This document shows, in pieces, positions 7,168 to 14,610 of a stretch of 19,688 bases of DNA. A program made the position numbers and the translations under genes. The DNA comes from Nitrososphaerota archaeon (GTDB taxonomy: Archaea > Thermoproteota > Nitrososphaeria > Nitrososphaerales > Gagatemarchaeaceae), in contig VBPK01000178.1 in NCBI GenBank assembly GCA_005877225.1, forward strand, positions 1 through 19,688, read 5' to 3'. The notes beneath the pieces were generated by a model. The model was not told the origin of the DNA. It did no database searches and saw only the letters and a program-made list of their open reading frames with translations. The number at the start of each line of letters is the position of its first letter. Positions within the stretch are counted from its first letter, which is position 1.

Positions 7168-7944
7168 TTGGAGCGCGGAACCGCAGGGATCGCAGTGATA
7201 ACTGGAAGCGGGATGGAGGGTCAGTTCCATCTGGCTGGCAGAAGAGTTGTCAAGACCCGCTATGGTTCCACCATAACCTACGCCTCACGGGTGGGTGGGA
7301 GAGCTTTCTACGTTCTTCCGCGGCATGGGGTGGAGCACGACGTCCCGCCCCACAGGATAAACTACCGCGCCAACATCGCTGCCCTCAGTCAACTCGGAGT
7401 CAAGACGGTGATTGCCACCACCGCTGTCGGTTCGATGAAGCCGGAGTTCGGGGTCGGCCAGCTGGGGTTGCTCGAACAGTTCATCGACTTCACGAAGGGG
7501 AGGTCTTCGACATTCTTCGACAGCAGGGCGACGCACACGGACATGACGAACCCTTACGACAGGGAGCTCTGCGAAGCGCTGGTCAGTGCCGCGAGGAAGA
7601 AGGGGATGCGACTCCGGACGGGTCTCGTCTACGTCTGCGCAGAGGGGCCCCGATACGAGAGTGCCGCGGAGATCCGGATGTTCAAGGTGATGGGGGGAGA
7701 TGTGGTGGGGATGACGGGAGTTCCCGAGGTCGTCCTCGCGAGGGAGCTCGGGCTGAGATACTCCTCGATCGCGATCGCGACAAACTGGGCCGCGGGGATT
7801 CAGGGGAGAATCAGCCACGAGGAGGTAGTGACGGGGATGAAGGAGTGTGGAGGGAAGGTGAGGCGAATGGTTGAGGGCGCCATCGCCTCGTTGGAGGCGA
7901 ACTTAATTACCGGGGGAGGGGTTCGGGGCAGAAGAGAAAGATGA
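7168..7944 (+). CDS. MTAP/PNP-family phosphorylase, probably specific for 6-oxopurine nucleosides (MTI phosphorylase-like)
   Basis: A 258-residue paralogue of the MTAP two genes upstream: phosphate-binding ITGSGMEG (11-18), LPRHGVEHDVPPH (50-62), TTAVGSMKPEFG, CAEGPRYES and GMTGVPEVVLARELG. The base-recognition segment is ATNWAAG (204-210) where MTAPs have TDYD. Asn206 in place of Asp is the change that separates 6-oxopurine enzymes (PNP, methylthioinosine phosphorylase) from adenine enzymes, and NWAAG resembles the bacterial MTI phosphorylase form as I recall it. Substrate is therefore inferred as MTI, inosine or guanosine rather than MTA. Start is TTG 7168. Its stop overlaps the next start (ATGA, 7941-7944). 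Confidence 0.85.
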   Translation: MERGTAGIAVITGSGMEGQFHLAGRRVVKTRYGSTITYASRVGGRAFYVLPRHGVEHDVPPHRINYRANIAALSQLGVKTVIATTAVGSMKPEFGVGQLGLLEQFIDFTKGRSSTFFDSRATHTDMTNPYDRELCEALVSAARKKGMRLRTGLVYVCAEGPRYESAAEIRMFKVMGGDVVGMTGVPEVVLARELGLRYSSIAIATNWAAGIQGRISHEEVVTGMKECGGKVRRMVEGAIASLEANLITGGGVRGRRER

Positions 7945-9179
7945 CGAGCAAGATTGCGGACCCTAAGCTCGCGGGAGAGGGAGAGAAGAACTTCCTCTGG
8001 GCAAAGGAGCACATGGGTGCCCTAACGGCGCTGACCGAGAAGCAGGTCAGGAAGAAGCCGCTTGAAGGTCTGACAGTGGGCGTCTGCCTCCACGTGACGA
8101 AGGAAACAGCAGTCCTGGTCGACGCGCTCTTGCGATGTGGGGCTGACGTCAAGCTGGCGGGAGCGAACCCCCTCTCGACTCAGGATGATGTCGCGGCCTA
8201 CCTCGCCACGAGGACGGATGTCTGGGCTTGGCGGGGTGAGACCGTCCAGGAATACAACTGGTGCCTGAAGAAGGTCCTCGAGAGCAGGCCGGAGCAACTC
8301 ATCGACGATGGCGCGGACCTCCACGTTGCTGCTCACACTTCAAACGCGAAGGGTATCGTCGTCGGAGGGTCGGAGGAGACGACGACCGGGGTGGTCAGAT
8401 TGAGGGCCCTCGAGAGGGAGGGGAAGCTCCGCTATCCAGTCGTTGCGGTGAATAACGCGCAGACCAAGTTCCTCTTCGACAACAGGTACGGGACGGGTCA
8501 GAGCACGATAGACGGGATACTGCGGGCAACCGCACTACTTCTTGCTGGGAAGAGGGTCGTGGTCGTCGGGTACGGGTGGGTCGGGAAGGGGGTGGCGAAG
8601 AGAGCGAGGGGGATGGACGCGAAGGTCACTGTCGTGGAGGTCGACCCGATAAAGGCCATTGAAGCCTACCTGGACGGGTTCGAGGTGACGAACATCATGG
8701 ACGCGGCGAGGAGGGGTGAAATCTTCATCACGGCCACGGGGCAGAAGAACGTCGTCCCCTACGCGGCGATCGAGAAGATGAACGACGGCGCGATCCTCTC
8801 AAATGCGGGACACTTCGACGTGGAAATAGACGTGAAGACCCTCTTATCAAAGGCGAAGTCGGTGAAGGAGGTGAGACCCCACGTCGACGAGGTCACCCTC
8901 CCCAACGGGAAGAGGGTGCACCTGATAGGCAAGGGAAGGATAACGAACCTGGTCGCGGCGGAGGGACACCCGCCGGAGGTCATGCAGATGTCCTTCGCGA
9001 ACCAATTATTGGCGGCCATCTACATTAGGAAGAACCACTCGAAGATGGAGAAGAAAATATACGGGGTTCCCGAAGAGTTGGAGAGGGAGATAGCCTACGC
9101 GACTCTCGACTCGCTCGGCATCGTGATAAGCGAGCCAACAGAGGAGCAGGCGGAATACGCCCAGAGCTGGGCGATCTAG
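7941..9179 (+). CDS. ahcY: S-adenosylhomocysteine hydrolase
   Basis: Splits SAH, the product and inhibitor of SAM-dependent methyltransferases, into homocysteine and adenosine using tightly bound NAD. The 412-residue protein shows the substrate-domain motif LHVTKETAVL (50-59), GGSEETTTGVVRL (142-154), VNNAQTKFLFDNRYGTGQST with catalytic Lys/Asp (Lys176, Asp180), and the NAD-binding Rossmann motif VVVVGYGWVGKG (206-217). A second signature is ATGQKNVV. The C-terminus ends EYAQSWAI and lacks the Lys/Tyr tail that reaches into the partner subunit in eukaryotic enzymes, a known shortening in archaeal and thermophilic forms. It is the last gene of the salvage operon. Confidence 0.96.
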   Translation: MTSKIADPKLAGEGEKNFLWAKEHMGALTALTEKQVRKKPLEGLTVGVCLHVTKETAVLVDALLRCGADVKLAGANPLSTQDDVAAYLATRTDVWAWRGETVQEYNWCLKKVLESRPEQLIDDGADLHVAAHTSNAKGIVVGGSEETTTGVVRLRALEREGKLRYPVVAVNNAQTKFLFDNRYGTGQSTIDGILRATALLLAGKRVVVVGYGWVGKGVAKRARGMDAKVTVVEVDPIKAIEAYLDGFEVTNIMDAARRGEIFITATGQKNVVPYAAIEKMNDGAILSNAGHFDVEIDVKTLLSKAKSVKEVRPHVDEVTLPNGKRVHLIGKGRITNLVAAEGHPPEVMQMSFANQLLAAIYIRKNHSKMEKKIYGVPEELEREIAYATLDSLGIVISEPTEEQAEYAQSWAI

Positions 9180-9245
9180 GGGTTCTCTTATCCCCGGGTT
9201 ATCTATCTGAACCTCGACGCTCCAAAACTTGCGGTTGGGAGGCCT

Positions 9246-9254
9246 AGATTAACA
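9246..9254 (+). promoter_or_regulatory. TATA-like box for the 9276 gene
   Basis: AGATTAACA lies about 26 bases before ATG 9276. A purine-rich GAGGGTGGAT follows at 9261-9270 and could act as Shine-Dalgarno, so the gene may have both signals. Confidence 0.45.
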
Positions 9255-9275
9255 CGTCCTGAGGGTGGATTCGGC

Positions 9276-9854
9276 ATGGAGTCTCAACGAACGGCGATTG
9301 GAACAACAATCGCCGTAATCATCATCGTTGCAGTCATAGTTGGTGCTGTAACCGTAGTGTCGCTGACCGCGCTCAAACACTCCACCACGTCTTCAACTGT
9401 GACACCAACCGAAACAATTGCCGGCCTGGTCAGTGGTAGTTTCACTGAACACCTGCTTCTCTTTGCTTCTAGGAACGTGTCGGCGATTGTCCCTCAATAC
9501 GAAACGAATGCCAGTGTCACTTGGGAGCAGATTCTTTGCTTAAGTGGAATATATACTGTTACCGGTAATGGGAACCTTACTCAACTCCTAAACATTTTCT
9601 TTGGCGCTTATGGTCAGGCATTGGTCGTTGGGAACGTGACTCGGACGGTAGTGACCGCCACTATTGGCTCGGTGATGATAAACTCGACCCTTGGGCTAGT
9701 GGGACAAGGACTTGTTGGTAACTTCACTTCAACAGTTTCGGCTCAGGACACATACAGATATTCCACGACAAGCGGCACTTGGCTGATTTCGCAAGAGACG
9801 TGGCACTTCCTCACTCTCTACACCAAAGGTAATGTTCCTTTTTGCATAAATTGA
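9276..9854 (+). CDS. Membrane-anchored extracytoplasmic protein, possibly SnoaL/NTF2-like
   Basis: A 192-residue protein of unknown function. Residues 8-32 form one strong hydrophobic segment (TTIAVIIIVAVIVGAVTVVSL) after a short polar N-terminus, followed by a Ser/Thr-rich linker (HSTTSSTVTPTE). The rest looks extracytoplasmic, with many N-x-S/T sequons. The order helix (FTEHLLLFASRNVSAIVPQYETNA), short strands, then long alternating strands ending ISQETWHFLTLY resembles the SnoaL/NTF2 cone fold; this is a weak fold-level inference. Two cysteines (in LCLSG and the terminal PFCIN) could form a disulfide. Codon use is clearly more AT-rich than the flanking housekeeping genes, suggesting a lineage-specific or transferred gene. 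Confidence 0.7.
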   Translation: MESQRTAIGTTIAVIIIVAVIVGAVTVVSLTALKHSTTSSTVTPTETIAGLVSGSFTEHLLLFASRNVSAIVPQYETNASVTWEQILCLSGIYTVTGNGNLTQLLNIFFGAYGQALVVGNVTRTVVTATIGSVMINSTLGLVGQGLVGNFTSTVSAQDTYRYSTTSGTWLISQETWHFLTLYTKGNVPFCIN

Positions 9855-9918
9855 TTCCACACTGCCACAACAGACTTCGACCGTGCAGATAAGTTAACGG
9901 AATCGTGGTGCAACAAGG

Positions 9919-9926
9919 TTTATAAT
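9919..9926 (+). promoter_or_regulatory. TATA box of metG
   Basis: TTTATAAT is centred about 28 bases before GTG 9951 in an AT-rich intergenic stretch. This spacing predicts a leaderless metG mRNA. It is one of the clearest promoters in the window. Confidence 0.7.
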
Positions 9927-9950
9927 CGGAAAGTCAGTAATTAGAGCAAG

Positions 9951-11645
9951 GTGGTCAGGAAACTCAAAAAGAAAGGTAACACGATAATTACTGCGGCGTT
10001 ACCTTACGCTAATGCGGACCTCCACCTCGGGCACATCACGAGCACCTACCTCCCCGCGGACATCCTCTACAGGTACCTCAAGCTGACTGGGAGGAGGGCA
10101 GTGCAAATCTGCGCCTCGGACGACTACGGAACCCCAATCCTCATCGCCGCTGAGCAGGAAGGTGTGAAGCCAATCGACTACGTCGCCGAGAGAAACAAGA
10201 GGTTCAAGGAGGACCTGGGCTCGCTCGGGATCGAGTACGACATCTTCGACCAGACCAGCTCGGCGGAGAACGTGAAGTTCGTGCAGTACTTTTTCACGAA
10301 ACTCAATGAAAACGGATACGTTTACGTCGCCGACGTCGACCAGTTCTACTGCGAGTACGACAGGAAGTTCCTCCCCGACAGGTACGTGAAGGGAACCTGC
10401 CCCTACTGCGGCACAAAAGACCAGTACTCCGACGGATGCGAGAACTGCGGGAGGACATTCGGCCCGACCCAGATTCTCGAGCCTCACTGCGCCATCTGCG
10501 GGCGGCCGCCCATCTTCAAGAAGAGCACACACTACTTCTTCAAGCTCTCCGCCTTTGCGGTGAAGCTCGAGAAGTGGCTGAGGTCGAACAAGAACCTTCA
10601 GCCGGAGCCCAGGAACTACGTCCTGAACTGGATCAAGGACGGGCTGCAGGACTGGGATATCTCGAGAGACATCGACTGGGGGGTGCCGATCCCACTCGAG
10701 GAAGCGAAGGGGAAGGTCCTCTACGGGTGGTTCGACAACCACCTCTGCTACATCACCTCCTCCTTGAAGCAGGCCAAGAAATCTGGAAAGGCTGGTGTGA
10801 GATACTGGAACGGCTCGAAGATCTACCACTTCATCGGGAAGGACATCGTCTACCACCACTACCTATTCCTGCCCAGCATGAGGATCGGGGAGGGGCAGTA
10901 CAAGCTACCAGACTTCATCCCAACGAGGGGGTATCTCCTGATTCAGGGGAAGAAGATCTCCAAGAGCAGGAACTGGGTGATAAACGTGAGGGACTTCGTA
11001 CAGTGGTATCCCGCGGACTACCTCAGGTTCTACCTGACGAGGATAACGCCCTACGCCCAGACGGACCTGAACTTCGACTGGGACGAGTTTAGGGAGAAGA
11101 TTAACAACGAGCTCGTCGCGAACGTCGGCAACTTCGTCTACCGGGCGCTGGTCTTCGTGAAGAACAAGCACGGTCACGTCGTCCCGGCGGGGGGTGCGCC
11201 CGGGAGGGAGGAGAGGTCGATGCTGACCAGCCTGAATCGGACCACGACCGAGACGGCCTCCCTCGTCGAGGATGGACACTACGACCGTGCGCTGAAGTCG
11301 GTCCTTGAGTTCTCGTCGAAGTGCAACCAGTACTTCCAGCACGGTGCACCGTGGGAGGGAAAGAGTGACGAGCCGCGGACGATTCACTATTCTTGCAACT
11401 TCGTTGCGAGCCTCTCCATCCTCCTTCACCCCTTCCTCCCCTCGAGCAGTGAGGAGGCCTGGCGTCAACTCGGATTCAACAGACCCATCGCGAAGTACGG
11501 GTGGGAGGCAGCGAAGACCTTGAACGTGAAATCCGCTCAGAGGATCCGCGAGCCGAAGCCGCTCTTCAGAAAGGTCGAGGAGGCGGAGATATCGAGACGG
11601 AAGGAGGCCCTGCCCAGTGGCGGCGCGGAGAATTCAGTCGCATGA
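9951..11645 (+). CDS. metG: Methionyl-tRNA synthetase, archaeal type
   Basis: Class I synthetase that charges both initiator and elongator tRNA with methionine. In the 564 residues I see PYANADLHLGHI (18-29) with the HIGH-type signature HLGH, a connective-peptide zinc module with several Cys-x2-Cys pairs (CPYC, CENC, CAIC), the methionine/tRNA region WDISRDIDWGVPIP, and GKKISKSRNW with KISKS at 335-339. The helical anticodon-binding domain follows. The C-terminal EMAP/Arc1p-like tRNA-binding domain found in many orthologues is absent, as in other archaea where it is separate or missing. Start is GTG 9951, behind a TATA box. The stop overlaps the 3' end of the convergent FtsZ-like gene by 12 bases. 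Confidence 0.96.
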   Translation: MVRKLKKKGNTIITAALPYANADLHLGHITSTYLPADILYRYLKLTGRRAVQICASDDYGTPILIAAEQEGVKPIDYVAERNKRFKEDLGSLGIEYDIFDQTSSAENVKFVQYFFTKLNENGYVYVADVDQFYCEYDRKFLPDRYVKGTCPYCGTKDQYSDGCENCGRTFGPTQILEPHCAICGRPPIFKKSTHYFFKLSAFAVKLEKWLRSNKNLQPEPRNYVLNWIKDGLQDWDISRDIDWGVPIPLEEAKGKVLYGWFDNHLCYITSSLKQAKKSGKAGVRYWNGSKIYHFIGKDIVYHHYLFLPSMRIGEGQYKLPDFIPTRGYLLIQGKKISKSRNWVINVRDFVQWYPADYLRFYLTRITPYAQTDLNFDWDEFREKINNELVANVGNFVYRALVFVKNKHGHVVPAGGAPGREERSMLTSLNRTTTETASLVEDGHYDRALKSVLEFSSKCNQYFQHGAPWEGKSDEPRTIHYSCNFVASLSILLHPFLPSSSEEAWRQLGFNRPIAKYGWEAAKTLNVKSAQRIREPKPLFRKVEEAEISRRKEALPSGGAENSVA

Positions 11646-12659
11646 CTGGAGGGCTTCCAGCCCCTGGGGGAGGGCGTACTCCATCGAGTCGTCGATCACG
11701 TCCTTCCCGCGGAAGACCTTCGAAAGCGGGTCGTACTCGTCGTACTTCGTCGATTTGAACCCCGAGGCGAGCAGGCTCACCTGCAACTGGGAGGTGCCCG
11801 CGTAGTTGACGCCGTACTCGACGTCGGCTTCGTTCATCACCGAGCCGAGGCGCTTCACCGCCAAACCCACATGGCTCGCAGAGAGAGAGGAGTCGCCGGT
11901 AAGGAAGAGGACAGCGTGGCTCACCTCCTTCGCTTCCGCTACCCTGCTGATCGAGATGATAGCGCCCGCGAGCGCTTCTTCCGTCTTGTCTATCGAGCCC
12001 GAGCGGGAGACCGCGAGAAGGGAGTAGCCGTCCTGTAGGACTGTGCCAAGAACCTTGTTGAGGCCCACCGGGAGAGACGTCTCCGAAGACTTCGAGAGGA
12101 GGGATGCCAGCACCGTGACTGCCTCGCCGTTCGCCAGCTGGTAGATCTCCTTGAGCGTGGCGCCCTCACGGGATGACTTCATCAGAGTATCGTTGTCTAT
12201 CACAATCACGCCACTCGTGGCTGCCCTCAGCCTCCTCAGAGAGACGCCCGCATAGAAGCGCAGCCTCTTCTCGAAATCGAAGGGCATCACGGCCACACCC
12301 ACCACCGTAGCCCATGACTTCTGAGCCATCTCCGCAACTAGGGGAGCGAGCCCGGTGCCTGTCGCTCCTCCGAGTCCTGCCACGACGAAGACCACCCTCG
12401 CCCCGCGCACCGCGTTCAGTATGGTGTGGCGGACGGTGATCGAGAGGCCCCTGACGATCGAGGGCGTCAGCTTCTGCTCTACTGGACAATCGATCAAGAC
12501 CTTCTTACCCGCTCCGACGAACTCGAAATCGTTCTTGTCGCAGGAGATGTACGCAAACCTGTCGATGAGGAGCGAGTGCTTGCTTAGTAGGGAGACGATC
12601 CTGCAGCCCGCGGATCCCACTCCGACGGCGACGACTGAGTCAGGATTTTGATCGGACAT
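11634..12659 (-). CDS. Divergent FtsZ/tubulin-superfamily GTPase
   Basis: A 341-residue member of the FtsZ/CetZ superfamily. Nucleotide-binding features are visible: VVAVGVGSAGCRIV (T1, normally GxGGxG-N), ISCDKND (T3 area) and the tubulin signature loop GLGGATGTG at 95-103. The region after it (VVGVAVMPFDFEKRLRFYAG) is typical. The T7 loop, which in FtsZ carries the Asp residues that complete the next subunit's GTPase site (NxDxxD), is here LPVGLNKVLGTVLQ with no Asp or Glu between residues 194 and 209. Polymer-activated GTP hydrolysis is thus probably lost or altered. No C-terminal FtsZ tail peptide is seen. Nitrososphaerota divide with Cdv/ESCRT and carry noncanonical FtsZ proteins of unclear role, which fits. 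Start is ATG 12659; the promoter region contains a palindrome. Confidence 0.85.
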   Translation of the reverse strand: MSDQNPDSVVAVGVGSAGCRIVSLLSKHSLLIDRFAYISCDKNDFEFVGAGKKVLIDCPVEQKLTPSIVRGLSITVRHTILNAVRGARVVFVVAGLGGATGTGLAPLVAEMAQKSWATVVGVAVMPFDFEKRLRFYAGVSLRRLRAATSGVIVIDNDTLMKSSREGATLKEIYQLANGEAVTVLASLLSKSSETSLPVGLNKVLGTVLQDGYSLLAVSRSGSIDKTEEALAGAIISISRVAEAKEVSHAVLFLTGDSSLSASHVGLAVKRLGSVMNEADVEYGVNYAGTSQLQVSLLASGFKSTKYDEYDPLSKVFRGKDVIDDSMEYALPQGLEALQSCD

Positions 12660-12716
12660 GGGCGGGTGCAGCCCCGTTGCAAAGGAGTAGATTTACAACC
12701 ACTACAACCACAAAAA

Positions 12717-12731
12717 TAAACCTTTGGTTTA
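12717..12731. promoter_or_regulatory. Perfect palindrome in the upstream region of the FtsZ-like gene
   Basis: TAAACC-TTT-GGTTTA is a perfect 6+6 inverted repeat, 58 bases upstream of the FtsZ-like start. On the minus strand its left arm runs into GGTTTATTTTT, which is TATA-like. It could be a transcription-factor operator overlapping the promoter; a small RNA hairpin is the alternative. A second TATA-like stretch (TGTAAATC) lies nearer the start, around 12690. Confidence 0.4.
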
Positions 12732-12761
12732 CAGAATGTTGACTTCACGAAGGCGAAGACG

Positions 12762-12792
12762 GTGAAAAAGATTTCACTTCGGTGATTTTTCT
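12762..12792 (-). terminator. Hairpins plus T-run at the end of the DUF59 gene
   Basis: Two overlapping perfect hairpins share one arm: GTGAAA-AAGA-TTTCAC (12762-12777) and TCAC-TTCG-GTGA (12774-12785). They include the DUF59 stop codon. On the minus strand the structure is bracketed by GAAAAA and CTTTTTC. Archaeal termination relies mainly on the T-run; the hairpins may add to it. Weak but plausible. Confidence 0.35.
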
Positions 12793-13079
12793 TCCCTGTT
12801 CACCAATCTGTTGACGAGGTCGTCCATCATGTGCCCCGTGCACTCCACCGTCACGCGCTTGACACCGTTGACTGCGAGGGCAGCCTTTCTGATCTCTCTT
12901 CCGGTATCGACCGCGATGGGACTGTAGGGCGAGAGCGGTGAGAACCTTATCCTGAGTGTGCCGTCTCCCACGACCGATACGTCGTTGATTATGTTCAGCT
13001 CTCCGAACTTTCTGGAAGTCTCCTCCTCCACGAGTTGGTCCAGCTTCTCCGTTACGCTTTTCGTGAGGTCGTTCTGCAA
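12774..13079 (-). CDS. DUF59/MIP18-like protein without the usual cysteine motif
   Basis: A 101-residue protein whose core (DVSVVGDGTLRIRFSPLSPY, then AALAVNGVKRVTVECTGHM) has the strand-helix pattern of the DUF59/MIP18 family, whose members take part in iron-sulfur cluster assembly or delivery. The family loop T-x-x-x-C-P is replaced here by FSPLSPYSPIA, so the usual conserved Cys is missing; the only Cys lies in VECTGHM. An Fe-S role is therefore uncertain. The start is TTG 13079-13077, chosen because a TATA box lies 26 bases upstream. An AAAGGAGG sequence is also present, but 13 bases before the start. Same strand as gcvPB, 43 bases after its stop. Confidence 0.6.
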   Translation of the reverse strand: MQNDLTKSVTEKLDQLVEEETSRKFGELNIINDVSVVGDGTLRIRFSPLSPYSPIAVDTGREIRKAALAVNGVKRVTVECTGHMMDDLVNRLVNREEKSPK

Positions 13080-13102
13080 GTTGTCACGAGAGCCTCCTTT
13101 AG

Positions 13103-13109
13103 GTTATAT
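13103..13109 (-). promoter_or_regulatory. TATA box of the DUF59 gene
   Basis: The minus strand reads CATATAA here, inside GGTCATATAACC, itself a near-palindrome. It lies about 26 bases from the TTG start and suggests a promoter separate from the gcvP operon. Confidence 0.5.
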
Positions 13110-13122
13110 GACCTTTTACGCG

Positions 13123-14610
13123 TCACCATCTCACCTTCAGGGTAGTCGGGTGTGAAGCCTTCACCTCGTCGACCCTCCCCACGCTCGTGTTTCTTGGCAC
13201 GTTCCCCAATCTCCCCTCCTTGAGCTCCCGGGAAATCTGATTCAACGCCGAAGCGTACTCGTCGAGAAACTCGACGGGCTCCGATTCTGTCGGTTCGACC
13301 ATCAGGGCCTCGCTCACGATCAAGGGGAAGTATACGGTCGGGGCGTGCATCCCGTAATCGAGGAGTGCTTTCGCGGTCTGCATCGCTCCCCCGGGGAGGC
13401 CACTCCGGACTGAGACCACCGTCTCATGCTTTCTTCTCAGACTCCTCCCGTGGGTGACGGGGTACGCCTCGCTGTCGAGGAGCCTCCATAGATAGTTCGC
13501 GGCGAGGACTGCAAGAGAGGAGACGTTCGCGAGTCCGTCCGCTCCGAGGAGCCTGATGTACGCGTAAGCACGGAGGAGGACAGCCGAGTTGCCGACGAAG
13601 CCCTTCAGACGCCCTACGGTCTGCTTGAGGTCATAATCGAGGCAGTAACCGGACTTCTGTTTCGAAACGACTGGGACCGGGAGATACTCGGCCAGCCGTT
13701 TCGTCGCGCCGACCGGGCCGGCACCGGGCCCTCCTCCGCCGTGAGGCGTCGCGAATGTCTTGTGAAGGTTCAGGTGAACGATGTCGAAACCCATATCGCC
13801 GGGCCTCGTCTTGCCGAGGAGAGCGTTCATGTTCGCCCCGTCATAATACATCAGGCCTCCGGCGTCGTGGACCGCCTTCGATATCTCGACGACCTCCCCC
13901 TCAAAGAGGCCGAGGGTGTTTGGAACCGTGAACATCATCCCCGCGGTACTCTCGGAGGTCAGCTCCTTCACCGCCTTCGCGCTCACCAGCCCCGACTCTT
14001 CCGATGGCACCTTGACGACCTTGAAGCCGCCCATCGCGGCGCTCGCCGGGTTTGTCCCGTGAGCCGAATCGGGGACGAGTATCTCATCCTTATTTGTGAG
14101 GTGCTGCTCTCTGAGATACTTCCTGATCATGAGGACGCCGGCAAACTCGCCCTGGGCACCCGCCGCGGTGCTGAGGGAGAAGCGGTGCATCCCCGTGATC
14201 TCCGAGAGCATCTCCCCCAGCTCGTGGAGGACGGAGAGGAGTCCCTGCACGGTCTCCTCAGGCTGGAGGGGGTGAGCATGCCGCATCCCGTCCGAGGAGG
14301 CGATCAGCTCAGAGACCTTCGGGTTGTACTTCATCGTGCAGCTCCCCAGAGGATACATTCCGAGCTCCACTGAGTAGTTCATCTGCGAAAGGCGATTGTA
14401 GTGCCTCAGGACCTGTAACTCCGAGACCTCGGGGAGATTCAGGTCGTCGTCGCCGTCCTCCTCCCGCCTGAGCTCACGGGGGATGTAGGATGAAGGAGGG
14501 CCGACGGACTTCTTTATCTTGGGGTCGAGGGGCGGAAGATACCCGACCCTACCCTTCCTGCTCAGCTCCTTCAGGAGTGGTTCGTCCCAGAATGCCTGCC
14601 TGAACTTCAG
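13123..14610 (-). CDS. gcvPB: Glycine dehydrogenase (decarboxylating) subunit 2, probable CTG start
   Basis: Subunit of the PLP-dependent P-protein of the glycine cleavage system, which decarboxylates glycine and passes aminomethyl to the H-protein lipoyl arm. The PLP lysine is in NLHKTFATPHGGGGPG (about residue 284 from the start used). Other family motifs are MYPLGSCTMKYNP and DSAHGTNPASAAM. An internal ATG at 14382 would delete about 76 conserved residues (FRQAFWDEPLLKELSRKG, LQVLRHYNRLSQMNYS). In-frame translation is open back to a TAG just before 14610 and contains no ATG, GTG or TTG, so the start is most likely CTG 14610-14608. That CTG overlaps the gcvPA stop as CTGA and lies behind GAGGAGG at a spacing of 10. 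Predicted length is 495 residues, normal for the family. Confidence 0.93.
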   Translation of the reverse strand: MKFRQAFWDEPLLKELSRKGRVGYLPPLDPKIKKSVGPPSSYIPRELRREEDGDDDLNLPEVSELQVLRHYNRLSQMNYSVELGMYPLGSCTMKYNPKVSELIASSDGMRHAHPLQPEETVQGLLSVLHELGEMLSEITGMHRFSLSTAAGAQGEFAGVLMIRKYLREQHLTNKDEILVPDSAHGTNPASAAMGGFKVVKVPSEESGLVSAKAVKELTSESTAGMMFTVPNTLGLFEGEVVEISKAVHDAGGLMYYDGANMNALLGKTRPGDMGFDIVHLNLHKTFATPHGGGGPGAGPVGATKRLAEYLPVPVVSKQKSGYCLDYDLKQTVGRLKGFVGNSAVLLRAYAYIRLLGADGLANVSSLAVLAANYLWRLLDSEAYPVTHGRSLRRKHETVVSVRSGLPGGAMQTAKALLDYGMHAPTVYFPLIVSEALMVEPTESEPVEFLDEYASALNQISRELKEGRLGNVPRNTSVGRVDEVKASHPTTLKVRW

